Assembly (NCBI GenBank): GCA_020426845.1 | Contig: JAGQPF010000315.1 | Span: 1-40,486, forward strand | Direction of reading: 5' to 3' | DNA from: Planctomycetales bacterium | Lineage (GTDB): Bacteria; Planctomycetota; Planctomycetia; Pirellulales; Pirellulaceae | DNA: 40,486 nt | Shown: piece by piece, positions 16,589 to 24,672 of the stretch | Layout: every line of letters begins with the position of its first letter | How positions within the stretch are numbered: position 1 is the stretch's first letter | Position numbers and translations under genes: made by a program | Notes under the pieces: generated by a model | Told to the model about the DNA's origin: nothing | Databases searched by the model: none | What the model saw: the letters and a program-made list of their open reading frames with translations, nothing else

Positions 16589-17875
16589 TCACCAAGCGGA
16601 CGCCGTCAGACGCTCGAGGTCATCCCAGTAGCCGGGATAGGTTTTGCCGGTGCAGGCGGGATTGAGAATGGTGACGCCCGGCGTCGTCAGCCCGACCAGC
16701 GCGAGGCTCATCGCCATGCGGTGATCGTTGTAGGTCTCGACTTCGGCGCCCGTAAGTTTGGCGGGCGGCGTGATCGTAAGTCCGTCGTCGTGCTCCGCCA
16801 CCTCCGCTCCGAAACGCCTCAGCTCGCGCGCCAAGTCGGCGATGCGGTCGGTTTCCTTGTGGCGATTGTGAGCGACCCCGCGGACTCGGGTGGGGCCTTG
16901 GGCGTGCAGAGCCACGGCTGCGAGTGTCTGGACGGTGTCACTGATGTGGTTCATATCCACATCGACGCCGCGCAAGGGGCCGCCGCGCACGGTGAGTGCC
17001 GCAGCGGCGCCGTCATCACGCTGCTCGACTTCGCAGCCCATCTGCTGCAGCACGCGGCAGAAGTCCACGTCGCCTTGCAAGGCGTCAAAGCCGAGTCCTT
17101 CGACGGTGACTTCTCCGCCGGTGATCGCCGCGGCGGCCCAGAAGTAGCTTGCCGCCGACGCGTCGGGCTCGATCGCGTAGCGGCAGGCGCGATAGGTTTG
17201 CGGCGAGATACGAAATTGTCGGAACTGATCATCGACCGACACCCGGGCGCCAAACGACTTCATGACCTCGATGGTCATTTGCACATAGGGCGCCGAGACC
17301 AGCTGCCCGTCGACGCGAATCGTTACCGGATGGCGTGCCGCGGGCGCGGCCATCAGCAGGCCGCTCAGGAATTGACTGGAGATGTCGCCGGCGACGGACG
17401 TCTCGCCGCCTTTGGCGCCCAGGCCGCTGAGTTTGACCGGCGGGCAGCCGTTAGCGGCGGGCACGGCATTGGCGCCGAGTGCGCGAAGGGCAGCGGTGAG
17501 GTCGGCGATCGGGCGTTCTCGCATTCGCTCGATGCCGTCCAAGTGATAGTTGCCACCCACGACGGCCAGTGCGGCGGTCAGAAAGCGAATGCTCGTGCCG
17601 CTGTTGGCGCAGTTCAATTGCGCCTCGCGGACGGGCATGGCGCCGGCGCCGCCCTGGATTTGCCAGCAGTCTCCCTCGGCTTGAATCGACAGCCCCAGCG
17701 TGCGCAGGGCGGAGAACATTACTTGCGTGTCCTCGCTGTCGAGCGCGCCGGTCAGCGTTGTCGTGCCGTCGGCCAGGGCTGCGCAGATGCACGCCCGGTT
17801 GGTGATGCTCTTGGAGCCGGGCGGCCGAATGGAGCCGCGGAGTGGTTGCGTCAGGGGACGGACAGAATAACGCTG
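16589..17875 (-). CDS. aroA: 3-phosphoshikimate 1-carboxyvinyltransferase (EPSP synthase)
   Basis: The sixth step of the shikimate pathway, joining PEP to shikimate-3-phosphate. The protein is 428 aa from ATG 17875 (a GTG at 17890 is an equally open start). Signatures: PPGSKSITNRA near the N-terminus, ANSGTSIRFLTA, ERMRERPIADL, VETYNDHRMAMSLAL and the final NPACTGKTYPGYWDDL. In the PEP-binding loop the canonical NAGTAMRP reads NSGTSIRF, so the Pro equivalent to E. coli P101 is Phe. It starts about 30-40 bp after the propeller-protein gene on the same strand and is probably co-transcribed with it. Confidence 0.93.
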   Translation of the reverse strand, partial: QRYSVRPLTQPLRGSIRPPGSKSITNRACICAALADGTTTLTGALDSEDTQVMFSALRTLGLSIQAEGDCWQIQGGAGAMPVREAQLNCANSGTSIRFLTAALAVVGGNYHLDGIERMRERPIADLTAALRALGANAVPAANGCPPVKLSGLGAKGGETSVAGDISSQFLSGLLMAAPAARHPVTIRVDGQLVSAPYVQMTIEVMKSFGARVSVDDQFRQFRISPQTYRACRYAIEPDASAASYFWAAAAITGGEVTVEGLGFDALQGDVDFCRVLQQMGCEVEQRDDGAAAALTVRGGPLRGVDVDMNHISDTVQTLAAVALHAQGPTRVRGVAHNRHKETDRIADLARELRRFGAEVAEHDDGLTITPPAKLTGAEVETYNDHRMAMSLALVGLTTPGVTILNPACTGKTYPGYWDDLERLTASAW

Positions 17876-17917
17876 CATCTCTGGTTTCACGTCCCTACGC
17901 GGCTTGTGCGATGGTCA

Positions 17918-19150
17918 TTACTGCGAGATTTTCCACAGGTGCTTCGCGGTGCGGACAATGATTGCGTCGCCCACGATCGCGGGCGAGGCTTGAATTCCGT
18001 CGGCAAACGTGGTCTCAAAGACGACCTCGCCCTCTTTGTCGCCGAGCCGCACGACCATGGCCTTGCCATCGGAGTTGAAGCAAAACAGGTGGCCGTCGGC
18101 GGCCGCATGCGTGGCCCAGAAGCGGCCGGAAAGGCGCAGCTTTTTCTCCCACGCTTGCTCACCCGACGCGGCATCGGCACAGGCCAGCACGCCGCTGCGA
18201 TTGGTGGTGTAGATGCGGCCTTGATAGAGCACGGGGCTGGTTGAGGCCGGGGCCATTTGCGCCGAACTCCAAGCCACCTCGGGCGTCGCGGATCCCGAGG
18301 ACTTCAACGCGGTGAGTCCGTTGGAGGAGATGAACACCATGTCGCCGGCGACCAAGGGCGAGCTGATTGTGTCGCACTGGGCCTCGAAACGCCAGACTTG
18401 CTCGCCGGTTTTGGCGTCGTGCGCCGTGACGCCGTCGCCCGACTGCAGGAAGACGAGCGGTCGCTGGTCTTCGCCGAACAAGGCGCCCACCGGCGAGCTC
18501 CAGTTCGCCTCGGCCAGTCGCTTGTGACGCCAGCGCGTGGCGCCGGTTTTCGCGTCGAATCCGGCCGCGAACGAGTCGCCTTGGTTCTCGATCTGAACAA
18601 CGACGGTGTCCCCGATCACGAACGGCGATGATGACATGCCAATGTCATTGCCGGCCTTGGGGTTCTCTTGAGCGAGCCCGCGATACCAGAGCAAGTTGCC
18701 TTGCAGATCGAGGCAGACGAGATCGTTGGACGAGTAGAAGGCAAAGATCCGCTCGCCGTCGCTGGCCGGAGTGGGCGCCGCATTGGCGCTGGTCGGGTGC
18801 ACACGGGTTCGGCCCGTCGCCCAAAACTCGCGCCGCCAACGCTCCTTGCCGGAATTGAGATCGTAGGAAATGACATAGATCCGTTCCTGATCGATGCCTG
18901 CGCTGGAGGTCACCACGATCTGGTCGCCGACAACAATCGGGCTCGAGGCCGCCTTGCCAGGCACTTCCGAGCGCCACGCGACGTTCTCCCACTTGCCGTC
19001 CTCGAGATTCCAGGATCGCGGGGGCTTGCCTTCCGTGGCGGCTCGGCCGTCTTTGCGAAACTGCCACCAGTCGGCGCTCGCCGACGCGGTGATGCTCACG
19101 AGGGCCAGGATCAGGAGCAGCTTTCGTGAGCCGGTTTGAGTGGTATGCAT
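17918..19150 (-). CDS. Exported PQQ-type beta-propeller protein
   Basis: A 410-aa protein from ATG 19150, directly followed by a signal peptide (SRKLLLILALVSITASASA, mature protein from DWWQF). The upstream extension of the open frame has no signal-like or conserved features. The body is a run of blades with the PQQ-like pattern: ASSPIVVGDQIVV, YVISYDLNSGKERWR, SSPFVIGDTVVVQ, FDAKTGATRWRH, HDAKTGEQVWRFE and ASPAIVGDAIIVR, about seven blades. No catalytic PQQ ligands or cytochrome motif are visible, so it is probably a binding or scaffold protein, not a dehydrogenase. Such proteins with a WWQFRxDGRA-like opening are abundant in planctomycetes. The upstream orphan gene ends 52 bp away. Confidence 0.82.
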   Translation of the reverse strand: MHTTQTGSRKLLLILALVSITASASADWWQFRKDGRAATEGKPPRSWNLEDGKWENVAWRSEVPGKAASSPIVVGDQIVVTSSAGIDQERIYVISYDLNSGKERWRREFWATGRTRVHPTSANAAPTPASDGERIFAFYSSNDLVCLDLQGNLLWYRGLAQENPKAGNDIGMSSSPFVIGDTVVVQIENQGDSFAAGFDAKTGATRWRHKRLAEANWSSPVGALFGEDQRPLVFLQSGDGVTAHDAKTGEQVWRFEAQCDTISSPLVAGDMVFISSNGLTALKSSGSATPEVAWSSAQMAPASTSPVLYQGRIYTTNRSGVLACADAASGEQAWEKKLRLSGRFWATHAAADGHLFCFNSDGKAMVVRLGDKEGEVVFETTFADGIQASPAIVGDAIIVRTAKHLWKISQ

Positions 19151-19202
19151 GGCGGTCGAGTGTGGTGTGAGTGAGGGGAGTGCCGCGGCGGTGATGGTCT
19201 TG

Positions 19203-20342
19203 TTACTTTGCGTTGTTCGTCGCGCTATTGGGAATCGCCGTGCCGAGCGAGTCGCAGACACGCAGCTGGAACTGCCAGTCCTGAGCCCATTGCTCGGTCT
19301 GTTCATTTTGCGCGACCTTCACGAGAATCCGATTGACGCCCGCCTTCAGCTGGCCGACGCCGCGATATTGGTCCATGCCGCGGCCAGCGTGGTAGACGTG
19401 ATTGGAAATCAACAACTCACCGTTGAGCCAAACTTTGTTGGCATTGATGCAGCCGATGCGGATCTCGCAATCGCGATCCTGTTGCGAATGGAACTCGGCC
19501 AACGCGTAGCAGATTGCGCCCTTATGTCGAGCGAGCGCCTCATTTAAATCGACCAGGCCGAGCGAGTCCTCCGTCGTGTGCTCGATCCACTTCACTTCGC
19601 CTTCCTTGCCGGCGTAGGTGGCGGCGGCCAGATCCGATTCGGGGCCGTACGGGACATCGAAGCCCTTCTTGTCGACGTTGTCGAACGGCGCCACCAGCTT
19701 CCACTGCATGACAAACCCGAAGTGATCGGCGAGGCTGCGCTTCTCGCCAAGGTCCTCCAGATGTTTGGCAAGTTTCTTGGCCTGCTCAAGATCGCGGGAG
19801 GCTTCAAACGCCTCGGCAAACAGCTCGACGGCGTCGGCCTTCTGCTCGGCCTTCAGCGCCGCTTCGCCTTTGGCCGTCGCCATCGCCACGGCGCGGTGCC
19901 GCAGCTCCATGCTGGGGTCGTTCAGTTTTTGGGGAATGAGGCGACTCTCGGCGTCATCGTCCAGCCGCGCGATCCATTCATAAGCCGTGACTCTCGCCTC
20001 GGGCTGGTGCTTGGTGTTTTGCAGAAACGTTTCGAGCTGCTCCAGGGGCAACGGTTGTCCTGCCTGCACAGCGCGAGCTGCGACTGCGTCGGCGGCCGCC
20101 CGCAGCCAATTGATCGCCAGTGGATTCGCGCCGTCCATGGCCGCCAGAATAGCCGGCAACTGCTCGACCTCGGCCCAGGCGAGTTCGCGCCAAGCCTCTG
20201 CCGCCTCGGCCTGCCCCTGGTTCTGCGGCCCCACGGCACGCAACGGCGCCGCAAGCTTGTCCACGTCGACTTGCTCGGCAAGGCCGGCCGTCGCAATCGC
20301 GGCCACCATGCACAAGGAAGCGGTCAAAGCGAGTCGGTTCAT
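19203..20342 (-). CDS. Exported protein of unknown function
   Basis: A 379-aa protein from ATG 20342 with a signal peptide (MNRLALTASLCMVAAIATAGLAEQ). The first ~190 mature residues are helical and repeat-like (armadillo/HEAT-like spacing, e.g. AAEAWRELAWAEVEQLPAIL and PSMELRHRAVAMATAKGEAAL). The last ~170 residues look like a beta-sandwich of the galactose-binding or PA14-like type: EIRIGCINANKVWLNGELL, then LKAGVNRILVKVAQNE. That ligand/sugar-binding reading is inference. It is 52 bp upstream of the propeller-protein gene on the same strand, so the two probably work together outside the cytoplasm. Confidence 0.7.
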   Translation of the reverse strand: MNRLALTASLCMVAAIATAGLAEQVDVDKLAAPLRAVGPQNQGQAEAAEAWRELAWAEVEQLPAILAAMDGANPLAINWLRAAADAVAARAVQAGQPLPLEQLETFLQNTKHQPEARVTAYEWIARLDDDAESRLIPQKLNDPSMELRHRAVAMATAKGEAALKAEQKADAVELFAEAFEASRDLEQAKKLAKHLEDLGEKRSLADHFGFVMQWKLVAPFDNVDKKGFDVPYGPESDLAAATYAGKEGEVKWIEHTTEDSLGLVDLNEALARHKGAICYALAEFHSQQDRDCEIRIGCINANKVWLNGELLISNHVYHAGRGMDQYRGVGQLKAGVNRILVKVAQNEQTEQWAQDWQFQLRVCDSLGTAIPNSATNNAK

Positions 20343-20466
20343 GGCTGAATCTTTGTTGGGTTGGATGGTGCAGGCGGAACAAAGGAAGGTGCCCGACAGT
20401 TTAGTGTCAGTCGCTCCGCGATACAATTCGCCGGCGGCGGCTCTCAGGCCGCTCAGTGAGCGCCGT

Positions 20467-21519
20467 TTACGGCGCCTTGGTGGCCAGCTGACCGCACGCT
20501 GCGTCGATGTCGGCGCCTTGCGAGTAGCGAATGTAGGTCATGTAACCCGCCGCCCGCAGCCGTTCGGCAAATCGTTCGCGGTGATCTCGCGGCGTGGTGG
20601 AAAATCTGCCGTCGTTGATCGGGTTGTACGGAATCAGATTGACGTAGCACTGAAGCCCGTCGAGCCAGCTCAGCAGCGCATCGCAGTCCTGCTCGCGGTC
20701 GGTGACGCCGTGGAGCAGCAGATACTGGATCATCACGTGCTGATTTTGGATCGTAACGACGTCCTGTACGGCCGCTCGCAACTGCTCCAGGCTGTGCCGC
20801 CTTGCCAGCGGGATGAGCTGCTCTCGCTCTAGTTGATCAGCGTGGTGGAGGCTGAGAGCGATCCTCAAGCGGGGAAATCGCTCGGCTATTCGCCGCATGC
20901 CCTCAGGGACACCGACGGTGGACAGCACGATCTTCTGCGGCGAAAAATTGAATCGATCATGCGCCGTAATTGCCTCAATGGCTTCCGCGACTGCCGCCTC
21001 GTTGTGCAACGGCTCTCCCATGCCCATGAAGACGATATTGCGCACGCGACGCCCGAGCGGTCGCAAGTGCTGGTTCGCCTGAACCAACTGGTCGAGAATC
21101 TCGCCCGTGCTGAGGTTGGTGACCGCCGGCATGGTGGCCGTCGCGCAGAAGCGGCAACCGGCGCGGCAGCCAACCTGACTGGAGATGCAGAGCGACGTGC
21201 GGCCGGTGGGAGTGTCCAGGAGCACGCTTTCCAAGCGGTCGCCAGCCGCTGTGGAGTACAGCCGCTTGTGGGATCCGTCGAGCGTCGAGCCTTGCGTTTG
21301 AACCAGCGTGAGCGGGTGGAGGGCGACCTGCGCGGCAAACGGCTCGCGGCAAGTCTCGGGGAGGCGTTGCATCGCCTCGACGTCAGACCGACCTTCCTGC
21401 ATGAGGGCGTGCACGCAGCGACGCAACGGATGCGGGTCCAATCGCAGGGAGCGACGGACCCGTTCGAGGTGCTCGGTGTCGTGGATGTTGCCGGCAATGT
21501 TTGACGCGAGCGGCAACAT
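20467..21519 (-). CDS. rlmN: 23S rRNA (adenine-C2)-methyltransferase RlmN-like radical SAM protein
   Basis: A 350-aa radical SAM methyltransferase expected to methylate A2503 of 23S rRNA (and A37 of some tRNAs). The SAM cluster motif is C118-x3-C122-x2-C125 (CRAGCRFCATATM). GMGEP, VNLIPYNPIND and the C-terminal DIDAACGQL, whose Cys (about 342) is the second catalytic Cys, are all present. The N-terminal accessory region is shorter than usual and diverged. I use ATG 21519; a TTG at 21525 is two codons upstream. It starts 7 bp after the rplU stop, so it is translated from the same message as bL21. Confidence 0.87.
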   Translation of the reverse strand: MLPLASNIAGNIHDTEHLERVRRSLRLDPHPLRRCVHALMQEGRSDVEAMQRLPETCREPFAAQVALHPLTLVQTQGSTLDGSHKRLYSTAAGDRLESVLLDTPTGRTSLCISSQVGCRAGCRFCATATMPAVTNLSTGEILDQLVQANQHLRPLGRRVRNIVFMGMGEPLHNEAAVAEAIEAITAHDRFNFSPQKIVLSTVGVPEGMRRIAERFPRLRIALSLHHADQLEREQLIPLARRHSLEQLRAAVQDVVTIQNQHVMIQYLLLHGVTDREQDCDALLSWLDGLQCYVNLIPYNPINDGRFSTTPRDHRERFAERLRAAGYMTYIRYSQGADIDAACGQLATKAP

Positions 21520-21526
21520 CGTCAAC

Positions 21527-21838
21527 TTAGCCGGTGATGCCGGTGATGCGGACGGTGGTGTAGACCTGGCGGTGGCCGGTGCGACGTCGCGAGTTCTTGC
21601 GGCGACGAAACTTCTGCACGACGAGCTTGGGTCCCTGGCTCGTGCCGACCACCACGGCCTCTACCTTGGCGCCTTCGACTTTGGGCGTGCCGATGCGAGT
21701 TTCGCCATCGCCGGAAACAGCGAGCACCTCGTCAAACGCGATCGTGTCGCCAGCCTTCACCTCGCGATAGTCGATCTGCAGTTCCTGACCTTCTTCAACG
21801 CGAAATTGGCGGCCACTCTCGGCAATGATGGCGTACAT
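21527..21838 (-). CDS. rplU: 50S ribosomal protein bL21
   Basis: A 103-aa protein of the usual length, starting MYAIIAESGRQFRVEEGQ and ending with the basic KFRRRKNSRRRTGHRQ segment followed by TTVRITGI, both diagnostic for bL21. In most bacteria rpmA (bL27) follows; here rlmN follows after 7 bp and no rpmA is in the window. The leader has a perfect hairpin 40 bp upstream of the ATG. Confidence 0.96.
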   Translation of the reverse strand: MYAIIAESGRQFRVEEGQELQIDYREVKAGDTIAFDEVLAVSGDGETRIGTPKVEGAKVEAVVVGTSQGPKLVVQKFRRRKNSRRRTGHRQVYTTVRITGITG

Positions 21839-21877
21839 CGGAATTCCGTTCTAGGAGGCCGTTGGCAAACACCTGGT

Positions 21878-21900
21878 CCAGCAATCGTTTCGATTGCCGG
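21878..21900 (-). promoter_or_regulatory. Hairpin in the rplU leader
   Basis: On the minus strand, upstream of the rplU ATG, CCGGCAATCG-AAA-CGATTGCTGG forms a ten-pair stem with one G-U and a 3-base loop. Some bL21 operons are controlled by a leader structure bound by bL21, so this could be an autoregulatory site. On the plus strand the same hairpin is followed by CGGGGTTTTT and would look like a terminator against antisense transcription. Either reading is inference. Confidence 0.4.
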
Positions 21901-21965
21901 CGGGGTTTTTCAACGGGCTGTTAGCTGTTTGAAAATGCGGCCAAAAGCCACACGTGTAATGGGAG

Positions 21966-22003
21966 ATCCCGGGGCCGGGCCTCGGAAGGCTTTTGCCCGG
22001 GAT
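21966..22003. terminator. Possible terminator-like hairpin after the COX24-like gene
   Basis: ATCCCGGG at 21966-21973 pairs perfectly with CCCGGGAT at 21996-22003, enclosing a G/C-rich 22-base interior that can pair further. It lies between the COX24-like gene and rplU. No T-run follows in either direction, so a classical intrinsic terminator is not shown; it may only slow or process transcripts. Confidence 0.3.
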
Positions 22004-22113
22004 GATTGGGAAAGTAAGGCTGGGGCACCGCTTCAGCGGGCCATGGAGCCGAGGCCGACTCCGGCCGTTCCCAAGTCCAGTTGGAAAACAGGATATAGGA
22101 GAGGCGCTGAGCG

Positions 22114-22203
22114 TTAGCGTTTGCGGTGGCGAATCTTCGCACGCATACGACGCTTTTTACGGCCAATCTTTCGACGTCCTTTTCCTGTCTTCTTCGTTCC
22201 CAC
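22114..22203 (-). CDS. COX24/AURKAIP1-domain mini ribosomal protein
   Basis: A 29-aa, extremely basic peptide: GTKKTGKGRRKIGRKKRRM then RAKIRHRKR. This is the pattern of the AURKAIP1/COX24 (mS38-like) domain and of the tiny bacterial bS22-type small-subunit proteins, which bind rRNA at the decoding side. It starts with GTG at 22201-22203. A TAG stop lies six bases upstream in frame, so no longer form exists, and GGAG sits a suitable distance before the GTG. The stop is TAA at 22114-22116. It is the first of a minus-strand run with rplU and rlmN, a context that fits a ribosomal role. Easily missed by gene finders because of its size. Confidence 0.82.
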   Translation of the reverse strand: MGTKKTGKGRRKIGRKKRRMRAKIRHRKR

Positions 22204-22413
22204 AGTCTACTCCGACTTCACGTGCGCAAAAACCAAACGCACAGTTTAGCGAGGGAAGGGGGCTTTGTGCAAGTGGTGTTTGGTGGCAGGAAGTCACGAA
22301 TTCAGGCCGTTTCATCGATAAAAGATGTCGAAAAGAGATCTAGCCAGCCAAGCGGAATTCTGCGATGGTCCGCGCCAATGTGACTTCTCGTAATTCCGAC
22401 CTCAGGTGCGCCA

Positions 22414-22623
22414 ATGTCCACCTCTAAGCTAACTCGTTGGTGGATTGCCGTGTTGCTGGCCTGCTGCCTCCTCGGCAGTGGCTGCCGCAGTGTTCGAACG
22501 AAGGATGGCCCGGCGCCGTGGTGGCGACGTCTGCTGGCGGGGGAGGACAACTGGATGTCCGACCCTCGATCACTGGAGATTGAACGCAGCCTCGAACGCC
22601 CCAACCGCATTTCCATTCAATAG
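22414..22623 (+). CDS. Small lipoprotein of unknown function
   Basis: A 69-aa protein with a lipoprotein signal: basic start (MSTSKLTRW), hydrophobic core (WIAVLLACCLLG) and lipobox LGSGC with the acylated Cys at about residue 24. The mature ~45 residues are charged (DNWMSDPRSLEIERSLERP). Planctomycete genomes carry many such short lipoproteins. It stands alone on the plus strand between two minus-strand blocks, directly before a repeat cluster. The ribosome binding site is weak. Confidence 0.6.
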   Translation: MSTSKLTRWWIAVLLACCLLGSGCRSVRTKDGPAPWWRRLLAGEDNWMSDPRSLEIERSLERPNRISIQ

Positions 22624-22656
22624 TCGCGAAGCGACTGTGGCGCAACGGTGCCGCAA

Positions 22657-22813
22657 CGATCGTCCGTAGCATGGGTGCCCTCGCCAGGACGCCGATACTA
22701 CGTACGACGGACTTCCAGTCCGTCGAGAGTCTTCTGGTCGCAACGACGGACTGGAAGTCCGTCGTACGATTGCTGCAACGATCATTCGTAGCATGGGCGC
22801 CCTCGCCCGTGCG
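22657..22813. repeat. Palindromic intergenic repeat cluster, left half
   Basis: A perfect 25-bp inverted repeat at 22701-22725 and 22744-22768 is separated by 18 bp. Each arm is itself a near palindrome (GACGGACT-TCC-AGTCCGTC). Flanking this are two direct copies of a CGTAGCATGGGxGCCCTCGCC segment, at about 22664-22684 and 22787-22813. Nothing here codes for a protein. Similar ACGGACTTCCAGTCCGT elements recur between genes in planctomycete and some cyanobacterial genomes, as far as I recall. Confidence 0.85.
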
Positions 22814-22869
22814 CGGCGAGCAACCGCAACGATCGTCTACGCTCACGGCGGGAGATTGCATGGCCGGCG

Positions 22870-23073
22870 CAGTGCCGCACGGGCGAGGGTGTCCATGCTA
22901 CGCGCGAAGCGTGCTTCGGCCGGCGCGAAGGGGTTGCGCAGTGCCGCACGGGCGAGGGCGCCCATGCTACGCGCGAGGCGTGCTTTGGCCGGAGCGAAGG
23001 GGTTGCGCGATTCTGCACGGGCTAGGACGCGCGAGGACGCCCATGCTACGCGCGATGCGTGACTCGGCTGACG
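22870..23073. repeat. Tandem 69-bp repeat, inverted relative to the left half
   Basis: Units begin at 22870, 22939 and 23008. The first two differ at only a few positions over 69 bp; the third is partial and carries an inserted second ACGCGCGAGG. Each unit contains CGCACGGGCGAGGG; in unit two, 22945-22971 is the exact 27-bp reverse complement of 22787-22813. So the whole 22657-23073 region can fold back on itself. It ends 19 bp from the stop codon of the M32 carboxypeptidase (minus strand). Confidence 0.85.
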
Positions 23074-23091
23074 CACCGCCGGCACTCAGGG

Positions 23092-24603
23092 CTACTCGGG
23101 TGGAAGGTCGAACCCCAACGCACTGAAGCGGTTTCGTAGATAGGCAATCAGGGCGTGGTGCGATAGCGGCTCGCCGCATGCCTGCTCCACGAGCTGAGCG
23201 GCGGGGTATCGCTGTCCGTGGCGGTAGATCTGCTCTTGCAGCCATTCTCGCAGCGGCGTGAATTCTCCCGCGCGGAACATGTCGGCGAGGTTGCCGAGTG
23301 AGCGTTCGGCGGCGGCAAACAGCTGGGCGCTGTAGAGATTGCCCAGCGAATAAGTGGGGAAGTAGCCGATCAGGCCAGCGCTCCAGTGGACGTCCTGCAG
23401 CACGCCGACGGCGTCGTTGGGCGGAGTGATGCCCAAGTAGGACTCGTACTTGTCACGCCACGCGCCCGGCGCATCGGCCACGGCCAAGTCGCCACAGAGC
23501 AAGGCCTGTTCGAGTTCGAAGCGGATGATAATGTGCAGGTTGTAGGTGACCTCGTCCGCCTCGACGCGGATCAGCGACGGTTTCACGTCGTTGATGGCAA
23601 AGTGAAACGCATCCAGGGAAACGTCGCCGAGCGCTTGGGGGAACGTGTTTTGGGCCAGCGAGTAAAAGTGCTCCCAGAAGGCGCGACTGCGTCCAACGAG
23701 GTTCTCCCAGAGCCGCGACTGGGACTCGTGGACACCGAGCGAGGCGTAGCTGCCCAGCGGCAGGCCGAACCACTCGGCCGGCAGGCCCTGTTCGTAGATG
23801 CCATGTCCGGCTTCGTGCAGGGTCCCGAACAGTGAGCTCGGCAAAAACTGCTCGTCGTACCGCGTCGTCAGCCGGACATCGTGCGGCCCGATCGTGGTGC
23901 AAAACGGGTGGTGTGTCTCGTCGAGTCGCCCGCGGTCGAAGTCAAAGCCGATGGCGGCGGCCGCGGCTCGCCCCAGTTCGCGCTGTCCGGCCTCGGGGTA
24001 GTGTCGTGTCAGAATCGAGCGATCCGGCGTCCGGTCGCATTCGGTGATTGCGCTGACCAGCGGCACCAGTGCCGCACGGAGGCCGGCGAGCGCCTCGGCG
24101 ACCACGGCGGTGGATTGCCGTGGTTCGTAGTCGTCCAGCAGCGCGTCGTAAATGTTCTGTTCGTAGCCGACCGCCTCGGCGTATTCGCGTTTCAGCCGAA
24201 TGATGTTTTCCAAGTGCGGTTGAAACGCGGCGAAGTCGTCGTTGCGGCGGGCCTCGACCCAGGCGTGCTGTCCGACCGAAGTGACTCGCGTGGTTTCGGC
24301 AACCAGTGCGCCGGGCACCCGCGAGTCTTTGCGAAAGCGGCGATCAAGCTCTCCCACCATCGCCCGCAGCGCATCGTCCTCGATCTCCGCGTCTCGCAGT
24401 TCGTCGAGCCACTCGCCCACCTCGGGCGCCGTGCGCCGTTGATGAATGATGCCCGCGAGCAGGCCAGCTTGCTCGCCGCGATACTCGCCATTGCGGGCGG
24501 GCATTTTGGTTCTCGCGTCCCACTCCAGCAGGGCCTCGGCCGCGACGAGCTTGGCGATGTCGCGCAAATGGTCGCGGTAGCGTTCCCAGGTGGACTCGAT
24601 CAT
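23092..24603 (-). CDS. M32-family metallocarboxypeptidase
   Basis: A 503-aa zinc/cobalt carboxypeptidase that trims amino acids from peptide C-termini, cytoplasmic (no signal peptide). The zinc site HEAGH is at about residue 262 (FGTLHEAGHGIYEQG). The M32-specific HESQSRLWEN follows about 30 residues later and supplies the third ligand region; RVEADEVTYNLHIIIRFELE is the other hallmark. Length is usual for the family (about 500). It starts 69 bp after the glgC stop, with a 2x11-bp repeat in the gap. No functional link with glgC is evident. Confidence 0.93.
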   Translation of the reverse strand: MIESTWERYRDHLRDIAKLVAAEALLEWDARTKMPARNGEYRGEQAGLLAGIIHQRRTAPEVGEWLDELRDAEIEDDALRAMVGELDRRFRKDSRVPGALVAETTRVTSVGQHAWVEARRNDDFAAFQPHLENIIRLKREYAEAVGYEQNIYDALLDDYEPRQSTAVVAEALAGLRAALVPLVSAITECDRTPDRSILTRHYPEAGQRELGRAAAAAIGFDFDRGRLDETHHPFCTTIGPHDVRLTTRYDEQFLPSSLFGTLHEAGHGIYEQGLPAEWFGLPLGSYASLGVHESQSRLWENLVGRSRAFWEHFYSLAQNTFPQALGDVSLDAFHFAINDVKPSLIRVEADEVTYNLHIIIRFELEQALLCGDLAVADAPGAWRDKYESYLGITPPNDAVGVLQDVHWSAGLIGYFPTYSLGNLYSAQLFAAAERSLGNLADMFRAGEFTPLREWLQEQIYRHGQRYPAAQLVEQACGEPLSHHALIAYLRNRFSALGFDLPPE

Positions 24604-24640
24604 TGGTGCGTCCTTGTTCGCAATCTTGCTCGGCCGAGCG

Positions 24641-24662
24641 GCGGTGTGCCGGCGGTGTGCCG
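24641..24662. repeat. Two tandem 11-bp units between glgC and the M32 gene
   Basis: GCGGTGTGCCG at 24641-24651 and again at 24652-24662, followed by a partial GTGTG. It ends ten bases beyond the glgC stop codon (minus strand). A minor instance of the tandem-repeat habit seen behind other genes in this window. Confidence 0.85.
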
Positions 24663-24672
24663 GTGTGTGGGA

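Noticed and set aside
16511..18244. 577-codon open frame on the plus strand across aroA and the propeller gene
   Set aside because: It is antisense to aroA and the propeller-protein gene, both of which have strong family motifs; its translation is His/Arg-rich without known motifs. Typical GC-rich shadow.
22870..23073. Possible CRISPR array
   Set aside because: Units are 69 bp, contiguous and nearly identical throughout, with no alternating unique spacers and no cas genes nearby.
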